In this document: positions 8,727 to 17,100 of the stretch, piece after piece
Position numbering within the stretch: position 1 is the first letter of the stretch
Layout: the number at the start of each line of letters is the position of its first letter
Source: Thalassoglobus neptunius
GTDB lineage: Bacteria; Planctomycetota; Planctomycetia; Planctomycetales; Planctomycetaceae
Direction of reading: 5' to 3'
Assembly (NCBI RefSeq): GCF_007859735.1
Contig: NZ_SIHI01000001.1
Span: 2,074,119-2,138,118 of the forward strand
Length of the DNA stretch: 64,000 nt
Position numbers and translations under genes: made by a program
The notes under the pieces: model-generated
Databases searched by the model: none
Told to the model about the DNA's origin: nothing
The model's input: only the letters and a program-made list of their open reading frames with translations

Positions 8727-10007
8727 TCAGGCAAAGAGCTCAGAGACGGCTTCTCCGCCATCGACAACTTTCATTGGACGACCGAGCGGGCTGATGTTTT
8801 CGTGGTTGGCATCCACGTTGAGACTCTGGCAGATCGACTGAAACAAATCGTGGACTCCAACAGGACGGTCGACAATTTCGTTGCCGTCTCGGGAAGTCGC
8901 TCCGATTGTTTGTCCTCCCCTGACTCCACATCCAGACAGCCAGACGTTGAACGCCCGGGGGAAGTGGTCGCGGCCGCCACGAGGATTCACGCGTGGTGTT
9001 CTTCCGAATTCTCCGGCAAATACCACGAGTGTGTTTTCGAGCATGCCTCGCTGTTTGAGGTCCTTGATCAGAGTTGCAGACGCAGGATCGACTTCCCGAG
9101 CTTTCTCAGAGATCGTCGAAAAGTTGTCCTGATGTGTGTCCCAGCCATTCGATCGGACTTCCACAAAACTAACTCCGGACTCGACCAGCCTGCGTGCCAG
9201 TAAGCAGCCGCGTCCGAAGTCCGAGTCCCCGTATTCTGACGTCAATTGCTCTGACTCTCCGGAGAGGTCGAAGACCTGTGATTGCGGGCTGAGGACCAGC
9301 TTTGAGGCTTTCGTGTAGAGTTGACGATGGTTCTGAACCGGCTGTTCTCCACCGCGAGCAGCGAATTCTTCTTCAAGTTCGCCAAGGAGTCCCAAACGAC
9401 GCTGATAGCGCGACGCAGACTTTTGCAACGCCAGATTTTGAGGCAGGGATCCCGGACGAGTCACGTTAAAGGGTTCGTAATCGACACCCAGAAAGCCCGC
9501 GCCGATGGTCTGGCCAATCGAGACGAAACTCGGAAGATCGTTTTCGTGGTCCGCAAGTTGTTGAGCGATGCAACTTCCCAGACTTGGGTGCTTGACGCTT
9601 CCGGAAGGGACATATCCGGTGTGCATCTGATAGGTCGCCCGTTGATGGGCTCCTTCTTTATTCTGCATGCTGCGAATAATCGCGAGGTCATCCATGACGC
9701 TCGCCAGTTTTGGCCAGTCCTGAGCGATTCGAATTCCCGGAACAGATGTCGAGATGGCTTCCGTCCCTCCCCCGTTCTCGTGATTGGGTTTAGGGTCAAA
9801 TGTCTCCAACTGGCTGGGACCTCCGGCGAGCCAAATGAGGATCATCGATTTCCCTTGCTGACGCAGTTCGTCAGCGTGTAACGACATGACATCCCGAAGC
9901 GGAAGAAACCCGGAAGCAAGGGCTCCTGCAGAGAGATTTCTCAGAAATCGACGTCGATTCAACCGCCCGGAATTCAGGCTGACGGATTCATGAACGAATG
10001 CGGACAT
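8727..10007 (-). CDS. DUF1501 protein, Tat-exported
   Basis: DUF1501 family, sulfatase/alkaline-phosphatase-like fold proteins abundant in planctomycetes and nearly always paired with DUF1549/DUF1553 proteins, as here. A twin-arginine signal (RRRFLRNLSAGALASG) lies near residues 20-35. Family motifs seen are IWLAGGPSQLETFDPKP, VEVRSNGWDTHQDNF and FAGEFGRTPRVNPRGGRDHFP. ATG 10007 is chosen: GAAGGAAA stands five bases upstream, whereas the frame's extension to 10094 has no site. It follows the DUF1549 gene by 138 bases and is closed by the terminator at 8625-8660. Biochemical role is unknown. Confidence 0.92.
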   Translation of the reverse strand: MSAFVHESVSLNSGRLNRRRFLRNLSAGALASGFLPLRDVMSLHADELRQQGKSMILIWLAGGPSQLETFDPKPNHENGGGTEAISTSVPGIRIAQDWPKLASVMDDLAIIRSMQNKEGAHQRATYQMHTGYVPSGSVKHPSLGSCIAQQLADHENDLPSFVSIGQTIGAGFLGVDYEPFNVTRPGSLPQNLALQKSASRYQRRLGLLGELEEEFAARGGEQPVQNHRQLYTKASKLVLSPQSQVFDLSGESEQLTSEYGDSDFGRGCLLARRLVESGVSFVEVRSNGWDTHQDNFSTISEKAREVDPASATLIKDLKQRGMLENTLVVFAGEFGRTPRVNPRGGRDHFPRAFNVWLSGCGVRGGQTIGATSRDGNEIVDRPVGVHDLFQSICQSLNVDANHENISPLGRPMKVVDGGEAVSELFA

Positions 10008-10145
10008 GTTTGTTTCCTTCGGGTCTCTGCAGTGAATGACAGAGCGAATTCTTTCGAGCACTCCAGTAACGCGGCAGTATTGACGAGGCAACATTGCGAA
10101 ACGGAACTGCCAAACAATGGAATCGAGTGTGCAGCACCAACTTCT

Positions 10146-11960
10146 CTAACGACGAGTAATAAACTCTGTCGAATTGAGAAGGCTCCAGTAGATGTCTTCG
10201 AACGCCTCGTTTCGATTGTCGATTTCGGAGAGAAACCGTTTGTTAATGGATACTTCTCGATCCGTGGGTTCGCGGCTGAGGACACGCAGATACAACTCTG
10301 ACAGAGCATCCGAGTCGTCGGGATACTCGCGGAGTAGCCTTGAGAGCATCGTGTTGCCGGTTCCTCGAATGTTCTGCTCGATGATTGGTGAGTTCATCAC
10401 GAACAGCGCTTGCGGAATGTTTCCGATGATGTCTTCGGGAGGTGTTGAGGGATCGACGCCAAAGAGTTGCACGAATTGACTTCGTTGGGGATCAATTCCA
10501 TAGCGTTGTTGAATGGCATTGCCGCGATTACGGCCGGAAATACGACCCATCGATTCGATTTGCAGCACTTCCTGAAGCGACTGATAAATCTGGTCGGCAC
10601 TCAGTCGAGCTGGAACAGCTGATGCGAACGGAGGTTGATATTCCCCGGAAGGGTTCGCCGTGAGCCGACGTTGATACGCTTGTGTGTTGGCGATCGTGCG
10701 ATAGACCCATTTGATGTCGTAGTCGTGATCGACGAATCCTTGTGCGAGCATATCGAGAACAGATTCATACATCGCAAATCGTTCGGGGCCCATGTCGTCA
10801 ACCGGCATGTAAAAGCCTTTTCCGAGCATCTCTGCCCAAACACGATTCACAAAAGCACGAGCAAACCACGCGTTCGTCGGAGAGGTGACGTAATCGGCGA
10901 GTGCGTGCCGACGTGTCTGGTCGGACGAACCGGGGTTAACCTCTGGTCCTCGAACTTCAGGAATAAAGAATACGGGTTCCGTGAGCGTTCCCTGAGAAGC
11001 GGGGTTGCTCAGATTGGGCATGTAATATTCCAGTTCTCCCCGTCCAGGCTGAGCCATGTTGGCCATCTCCCGGATGCTTTCGAACTCTTTCAGTGACAGC
11101 TTGCCATTCTTGTCGGAATCTGAAGCTGCGAGGATCTGATCGAATCGCGTGGCAAATGGGCCTCTTGCTTCAGCCTTCACCAGAAACCCGTCACGATTCC
11201 GATCCAGTGCACGGAAGATCTGATCGACGTTTTCAGTGTAACGGCCGCGGCGATTGGATTGTTCCAGCGAGCGGACTGCAAAACTGCGGGGATCGTCTCG
11301 ATCTTCTCGGCGAACGGTGACTCGTGGGAGAAAGGCCGCCAGCCCATGAAATGAGTCCCGAGTCCAGGAGTCCGTCGGGTGATCATGGCAATTCGCACAA
11401 CTCAGTTGAATCCCGAGAAAGATGCGGGAGATTTCAGCCGCGACTTCCTGCGGTTCACCAGTATGAGAGAAAATGAGACCTGTCGCTCCGGTATCCATGA
11501 CAGATCCGGTTGCGGTGATCAGCTCGCGTGTAATTTGGTCCCATGATCGATCTTGTTCAATTTGATCGATGAACCAGGTTTCGAATGCTGGTTCCACAAG
11601 ACGGATTCGTTGTTCGGTGGCGCGAGATGTTACAACTCGCTTGAAGTAACGTCCCCAGAAGTTCGCGAACTCGTCAGATTCAATCAGTCGGTCGATCACT
11701 TTCGCTCGCTTATCGACGTCAGGATCGAGACCGAAGACAGTGATTTCGCTGGATGAGGGAACGCGACCAATCAGGTCGAGATAGACTCGGCGAAGAAAAT
11801 CCTCGTCCGACGTGGCCGGTGCCACAACGACATTTTCTTCCAGAAGGAGCCGCTGTAATTCCTGATCGATTTTCGCTGCAAAATCCTGCTCTGATCCATG
11901 ACAGGCACCGTTCCAGATCGAAATCGATCCAGCCAACGCAATGATCATCAAGTGTTTCAT
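10146..11960 (-). CDS. DUF1549/DUF1553 protein with EF-hand insert
   Basis: Exported protein of 604 residues with a signal peptide (about 1-22). The DUF1549 domain covers roughly 25-220 and contains a haem-like CxxCH (CANCHDHP), which in this family is a conserved motif of uncertain haem status. The DUF1553 domain occupies the C-terminal half (from about 350, RRHALADYVTSPTNAWFARAFVNRVW). Between them lie two EF-hand loops, DRNRDGFLVKAE and DSDKNGKLSLKE (about 245-295), suggesting calcium binding. It is upstream of and probably cotranscribed with the DUF1501 gene. Function of the pair is not established. Confidence 0.9.
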   Translation of the reverse strand: MKHLMIIALAGSISIWNGACHGSEQDFAAKIDQELQRLLLEENVVVAPATSDEDFLRRVYLDLIGRVPSSSEITVFGLDPDVDKRAKVIDRLIESDEFANFWGRYFKRVVTSRATEQRIRLVEPAFETWFIDQIEQDRSWDQITRELITATGSVMDTGATGLIFSHTGEPQEVAAEISRIFLGIQLSCANCHDHPTDSWTRDSFHGLAAFLPRVTVRREDRDDPRSFAVRSLEQSNRRGRYTENVDQIFRALDRNRDGFLVKAEARGPFATRFDQILAASDSDKNGKLSLKEFESIREMANMAQPGRGELEYYMPNLSNPASQGTLTEPVFFIPEVRGPEVNPGSSDQTRRHALADYVTSPTNAWFARAFVNRVWAEMLGKGFYMPVDDMGPERFAMYESVLDMLAQGFVDHDYDIKWVYRTIANTQAYQRRLTANPSGEYQPPFASAVPARLSADQIYQSLQEVLQIESMGRISGRNRGNAIQQRYGIDPQRSQFVQLFGVDPSTPPEDIIGNIPQALFVMNSPIIEQNIRGTGNTMLSRLLREYPDDSDALSELYLRVLSREPTDREVSINKRFLSEIDNRNEAFEDIYWSLLNSTEFITRR

Positions 11961-12175
11961 ATTCGAGCCTGAAGGTAAGTCGTCGATATTTCTGCTTCAG
12001 CGAACTCAAAAAGCAGTCAGGTCTTGGATTGAACACCGCTCTGTGCGAACAGTTTCGAATGAGTTCGGTCTTTTCTCGGGCGAACTCGAAGCCAGCATGA
12101 TCACGAAGCCAACGTCATCACGGTTTGAGAAGCGCAACTTCAATGGGAAGCATGAATCATGAATGGGACGTTCGC

Positions 12176-13081
12176 TTAGAATGTTGGTTCAAGGCGAAGG
12201 TTCAGTTTCAGCGCGAGGTCCTGCAGCTTTTCGATCGCGTTCATCTGAAGTTGGCGAACGCGTTCTTTGCTCAGCCCGACTTTCTTGGCGACCGACTTGA
12301 GCGTCTCGGACGACTGCTCTTCATTCAATCCGAAGCGTTCGCGGATGATGACCATTTCGCGCTCATCAAGACATTGTTCAAAGTGATCAATGAGTGCGTC
12401 CGCGATCTTATGATCGAGTGGGGCATCGAGATCGCGAGACGGGACGACGTCTCCCAGGATCTCTGATGAAGTATTGACCTCACGGTTCTGACGCCGTTGT
12501 TGTCGCTGCATGACTCGATAGTAATGACGCTGGATGGCATGCGTCGCATAGGTGCTGAAGCGAAAGCCTCGAGAGTAATCGAATTTGTCCACAGCGTTGA
12601 CGAGTATCATGTTTCCTTCGCTGACAAGGTCTTCGAAATCGTTTCGTGTTCGCGCAAACTTCTGAGCAATGGAAGCCACTAGGCGAAGGTTGGCTTCGAC
12701 AATCGCCGAGCGGGCTTTTTTCGACTCTTCCAGAAAACGTTCATAACGTGCCTTTGCTGAAGGATTCGGTCCTCCGTCGTTTCGATCGAACTGAACGCGA
12801 GACGCTTTGAACTTCATGAAGTTCATCTTCTTGAACAGGAAGGCTTCACCTGTCGGAGTGAGAAGCTGGTGAATCATCCGGTTCGTTGTCGGGCTCTGTT
12901 CATTGAGCTGTGCCGGTGGTTGAGTCGCATCATACAGGCTCTCAGGGCATTCCCCTTGCAGTTTCGACTCAGTGAGCTTCTCAAAGTCCGGGTGGTCGAT
13001 GAATGAAATCGGGTTCGTCGGTGTACTGGGTGATTTGCGAGAACGAGGGGCAACGGAAGTCGCTGACTGAGAAATGGCCAT
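12176..13081 (-). CDS. Sigma-70 family RNA polymerase sigma factor
   Basis: A 301-residue sigma factor that directs RNA polymerase to a subset of promoters. Residues 1-70 are a Pro/Ser-rich extension. A region 1.2-like segment (LLTPTGEAFLFKKM, about 73-95) precedes region 2 (125-200: NLRLVASIAQKF, DLVSEGNMILVNAVDKFDYSRGFRFSTYATHAI) and region 4 with its helix-turn-helix (240-292: SVAKKVGLSKERVRQLQ). The linker between them is only about 35 residues, so region 3 is largely missing. ATG 13081 has GGAG eight bases upstream. It is divergent from the TraR/DksA gene and shares a promoter region with phased CGTTCA repeats. Confidence 0.9.
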   Translation of the reverse strand: MAISQSATSVAPRSRKSPSTPTNPISFIDHPDFEKLTESKLQGECPESLYDATQPPAQLNEQSPTTNRMIHQLLTPTGEAFLFKKMNFMKFKASRVQFDRNDGGPNPSAKARYERFLEESKKARSAIVEANLRLVASIAQKFARTRNDFEDLVSEGNMILVNAVDKFDYSRGFRFSTYATHAIQRHYYRVMQRQQRRQNREVNTSSEILGDVVPSRDLDAPLDHKIADALIDHFEQCLDEREMVIIRERFGLNEEQSSETLKSVAKKVGLSKERVRQLQMNAIEKLQDLALKLNLRLEPTF

Positions 13082-13102
13082 GAATCTGCTCCGGGGTTAA
13101 AA

Positions 13103-13178
13103 CGTTCAATACGTTCACTGTACTCTCTTTTTGATTCGTGAAAATATCAAAAAACGTTCAAGGCGTTCATTTCGTTCA
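13103..13178. promoter_or_regulatory. Phased CGTTCA array between divergent genes
   Basis: Five exact CGTTCA hexamers start at 13103, 13112, 13155, 13164 and 13173: a pair and a triplet, each with 9-base spacing. The pair begins 22 bases upstream of the sigma factor start. The layout suggests a multi-site operator controlling the sigma gene, the TraR/DksA gene, or both. Confidence 0.4.
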
Positions 13179-13312
13179 AGTTTGTGGAGCGGCGGTTGTT
13201 TCGAGTCGTCATATGTCCAGATCGGATTTTCCGGGACGAGTTGAAAATGAGACGTACGAACGGAATAATTGGTGCTTTCCGATGACAGACTCCTCACGAG
13301 AAGGAAGTTTTG

Positions 13313-13702
13313 ATGCTGAACAAGAAAGACTTGGAGCTGTTCAAAGAGCTTTTGAGTGTTCAGGAGGCCAGAATTCGCGGAGATGTACAAACGCTGACGT
13401 CAGGTGCGTTGGGAAGTGGCAACGAGTCGCGAACACCCACACACATGGCAGAACTCGGAACCGAAACCTATGAGCAGGACTTTTCGCTTCGCGTCATGGA
13501 GAGCGATCAGGAAGTACTCAAAGAAATTCGTGCTGCTCAGAAGCGTATGGAAGAAGGAACCTACGGGATTTGCGAGGGATGCGAAGACGCCGGTCGACCC
13601 CCATCCAAGCGATGGATTCCCAAGACTCGGTTGAAAGTGATTCCTCACGCAAGATATTGCGTTTCCTGTGCGGAAAAACTTGAACGTCAATTCAGCTATT
13701 AG
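13313..13702 (+). CDS. TraR/DksA-type zinc finger protein
   Basis: A 129-residue DksA-like protein: N-terminal helical coiled coil (about 1-75, LELFKELLSVQEARIRGDV and SDQEVLKEIRAAQKRMEEGTYG in part) and a C4 zinc finger at the C-terminus (CEGC ... CVSC). Such proteins bind the RNA polymerase secondary channel and modulate initiation, often with ppGpp. The finger loop between the cysteine pairs is 25 residues instead of about 17, an insertion of about eight (GRPPSKRW region). ATG 13313 is chosen since AAGGAAG lies five bases upstream. It is divergent from the sigma factor gene, a plausible regulatory pairing. Confidence 0.85.
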   Translation: MLNKKDLELFKELLSVQEARIRGDVQTLTSGALGSGNESRTPTHMAELGTETYEQDFSLRVMESDQEVLKEIRAAQKRMEEGTYGICEGCEDAGRPPSKRWIPKTRLKVIPHARYCVSCAEKLERQFSY

Positions 13703-13723
13703 AGCCAGTCATTTTGACTGGCT
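13703..13723 (+). terminator. Hairpin directly after TraR/DksA stop
   Basis: Perfect 9-bp stem AGCCAGTCA/TGACTGGCT with a TTT loop starts at the base after the stop codon. There is no T-run after it, so termination may be partial or the hairpin may protect the 3' end. Confidence 0.4.
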
Positions 13724-13759
13724 ATGTTTGGATTGAGTGATCATGAGAGCAGATTCTTC

Positions 13760-13986
13760 TGTTTCTTAGATTGATCGTTCGCGTTCTTTCCACGCAGGTA
13801 CGCATTGATTCAACGGGAAGCACAGCTTCAGACTGCTGTTTGAGACGATTCCGGTCCATTCACCGGAGCAAACGGTGAACTCTGGGTTTCTTCCCGTATT
13901 GTTGGAGTGATTCACACGATCGCTTCAATTGATTTAAGAACACTTCGAAACGGTCGAGAACATCGTGTCTCGACCGTTTCTTTTTT
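13760..13986 (+). ncRNA. Candidate structured RNA upstream of the FtsK-like gene
   Basis: No ORF covers this stretch, yet it contains nested complementary segments and ends in a strong intrinsic terminator. Outer stem GATCGT (13773-13778) with ACGATC (13916-13921). Middle stem CAACGGGAAG (13811-13820) with CTTCCCG-tatt-GTTG (13890-13904). Inside are two hairpins, ACAGC/GCTGT (13822-13839) and TTCACCG/CGGTGAA (13859-13879). CTTA/TAAG may extend the outer stem. The result is a three-way-junction-like fold of about 200 nt. It could be an independent small RNA or a structured 3' UTR of the TraR/DksA mRNA; no known family (4.5S, 6S, tmRNA, RNase P) was recognised. The 5' end is a guess. Confidence 0.4.
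13947..13986 (+). terminator. Strong intrinsic terminator
   Basis: Perfect 13-bp stem GAAACGGTCGAGA (13947-13959) / TCTCGACCGTTTC (13968-13980), 8-base loop, followed by six T. It lies 245 bases past the TraR/DksA stop with no ORF between, which is the main reason to suspect a non-coding transcript here. Confidence 0.9.
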
Positions 13987-14101
13987 GTATGGTTGACTGT
14001 TTCATCGCTGAACCGTTTTATTGAATATGCGCCAATTTATGCATCCTTGGTCGAGGATGCCTGAAGGCGTTGTGATCCTTTGACTTGATACGGTGAAGTT
14101 C

Positions 14102-17100
14102 ATGTCGGAATTCGGCGACTTGTTCGAACAGTTTCAGCACGATGCGCAATTGCGTCATGATCGTGAAGAACAGCTTCGGCATTCAATGACGGCACCGAGC
14201 ATTCGTCAGAAAGAACTCCAGGATCAACTGGTTGCTTTACGAGAAGAGTATCAGGCGAAACAGGGCGAACTGGAATCGACACGGGACTCTTCAGCCTCTG
14301 AGTTAACAGAGACCTTCCAACAGAAACTCGCTGAAATACAAAGTCTTCACGATTCGATTGTGAAGAACATTCAGACCGAGACAGATCGTGCTTCGAAATC
14401 GGTCGAACGGCAACGTGAAGACAGCGAATGGGTTGTCGAGTCCGTACTCGATGACGGCAGCGAAGGCAGTCCACAGCGAGAATTGGAGAAAGAGACCCAG
14501 TCGATCGACCGGACACTTGTCGAACAAGATGCGGTTCTTTCCTCGAAGAGACAACGCTTTGACGAAATTCTTCAGGCCATCCGAAAAGAAGCGCCTCCCG
14601 CAGACTTACCAGAACGCGACGTCAAGGATCGATCCGAGGCAACTGACCGGTTTCAGGAAGAAGTTCAGCGGACGGATCAGCTGATACGACGGTTCAAAAA
14701 ACTGGTTCTTGCCAAAATCTTCACCGGCTTTCCCGCGCTGATCTCGCTGATTGGACTCATCGCCCTCTTTGCAGGTCTCGTGTTCCAGTTCGCTGATCCG
14801 ATGATTGCCGATATCTCCGGCCCGCGCATGCAATCGAATTGGATCGGTGTCTCGACTGCTGTCGGTGCAATCGCCGGGCTCGTGGTCTTCGGTCTGTTTT
14901 TCCTCATCGCGACAACTCAACGATCGAACTTGATCGCCCTCATCAGTGAATCGATCGAACACGCGGGTTTCTATCGATCGAGGTTCGACATTTACTCGCA
15001 AAAGGACCTCGCAAAGCTCTCAAAAAGAACAGCAGCTCTTCAAAGAAAAATCGAAAGCGAGCGTCAGGCTGCGCTCGAACGCTATGAGGAGGCGCATCGC
15101 AAACGACTCCTTGAGATTGAGCAATCGAACCAGGAACGTCTTGCAGACGAAGAACGGAGATTCGAGGCCGAAGAGGCTGAGATCACCACCGAACACGAAG
15201 CAAAATTACAAGCGATTCAGGAAAACTTTGACCTTCAGCTTCGAGAACTCAATGAGAGTTCACTCTCGAAAATTGAACAGAAGGAAGCCGAACTCAAGGC
15301 ACTTCAGAAAGAACAGGTACGTTCTCAGACGGAACAATGGGTGAAACTCAAAACGGATTGGAAGGAGTCGGCCAAACTCTTTCAAACCGCAATCGCAGCC
15401 GTTGCCTCTGAAGATCAAGCGACGAATCCCGAATGGACAGAAACGTTCCACTCCGAGCAATGGGCTCCCAGTCAGCAACTTCCTCGAGGCATTCGACTCG
15501 GCGGTCTTCAAGTGGATCTTCAAGAGTGGCCTGTCGCCGTTTCCGAGGACATTCGTCTCGCTCCGCGGACCACTCAGTTCGAAGTTCCGGCAATCGTGGA
15601 GTTTCCCGGAAACGCGTCGACCCTGTTTCTGTCGTCAACGCCGGAAGCGCGTTTGCAAGCTCTTGGTGCCCTGCAAACGATGATGCTGCGACTGTTGTTG
15701 CAGATCCCCCCGGGAAAGTTGCGGTTCACGTTGATCGATCCGATTCGCTTGGGGGAGACCTTCGGCGGGTTCATGCATCTCAGCGACTACGATGAGTTGA
15801 TGGTGACCAATCGAATCTGGACCGAAAGTGGACAGATCGAACAGCGACTCGCCGATTTGACCGAGCATATGGAGAACGTTTTCCAGACATATTTGCGGAA
15901 CGAGTTTCAAACGATTGAGGAATACAACCAGTCGGCCGGTGAAGTCGCCGAACCGTATCACTTTCTGGTGATCGCAGATTTTCCGGCGAAGTTCAGCGAG
16001 ATTGCTGCGAGAAGGCTCGTAAGCATTGTAAACAGCGGGCCGAGATGCGGGGTCTATACGCTTCTCAATCTCGATCCCACGAAGCCGATGCCGAATCAGT
16101 TCGAAGTCGAAGACATTCTGCCGCACATGACCTCATTCGAGTGGAAGGACGAACACTTTCATCCAAATGAGCCAATCTTGTCTCGCTGGCCGATTCGCAT
16201 TCAATCACCCCCTGCTCCCGACGAATTTACATCCATCGTCAAAATGGTGGGGGAAGCGTCAAAAGATGCCCGCAAGGTGGAAGTCTCCTTCAATCGAATC
16301 GCTCCTCAACCCAGCGACCTCTGGTCGAGGGATTCCCGCAGGGAACTGGAAATCCCGTTGGGGCGTGCCGGGGCAACGAAGCTCCAAACAATGAAACTCG
16401 GACGCGGAACTTCTCAGCACATGCTCGTCGCCGGAAAGACGGGTTCCGGAAAGTCGACCTTCCTTCACATTCTCATCACCAACCTCGCTCTGTATTACGG
16501 TCCGGACGAAGTCAACTTCTTCCTGATCGACTTCAAGAAGGGTGTCGAGTTCAAAGACTACGCATCATTTCAGCTTCCGCATGCACGTGTCATCGCCATC
16601 GAAAGTGATCGGGAGTTCGGAGTCAGCGCGCTGCAACGTCTCGATGAGATGCTTCAGGAACGCGGAGAATTGTTCCGCCGGGAAGGTGTTCAGGATATCG
16701 GAGGCTACCGGGACGCGAATCCGGATAAGCCGTTACCTCGCGTGCTGTTGGTCGTCGATGAGTTCCAGGAGTTCTTCATCGAAGACGACCGCATCAGCCA
16801 GTCAGCAGCACTACTTCTGGATCGACTCGTTCGTCAGGGGCGTGCATTCGGGATTCATGTCATCCTCGGATCGCAGACGCTGGGAGGTGCTTACTCGCTG
16901 GCAAGGACGACATTGGGGCAGGTGGCTGTCCGAGTGGCTCTGCAGTGTAGTGATGCCGACGCCCATTTGATTCTCAGTGAAGAAAACACAGCTGCCCGGC
17001 TCTTAACGCGTCCCGGCGAAGCAATCTACAACGACGCGAATGGAATGATGGAAGGCAACCATCCGTTTCAAATCGCATGGATCTCTGATGAACAACGTTC

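Noticed and set aside
8435-8767. 110-codon minus-strand frame downstream of DUF1501
   Set aside because: It spans the terminator at 8625-8660 and overlaps the end of DUF1501; no domain or ribosome binding site.
13760-13986. Assignment of the RNA candidate to 6S, 4.5S, tmRNA or RNase P RNA
   Set aside because: The fold is branched and none of the conserved loop sequences of these RNAs was seen.
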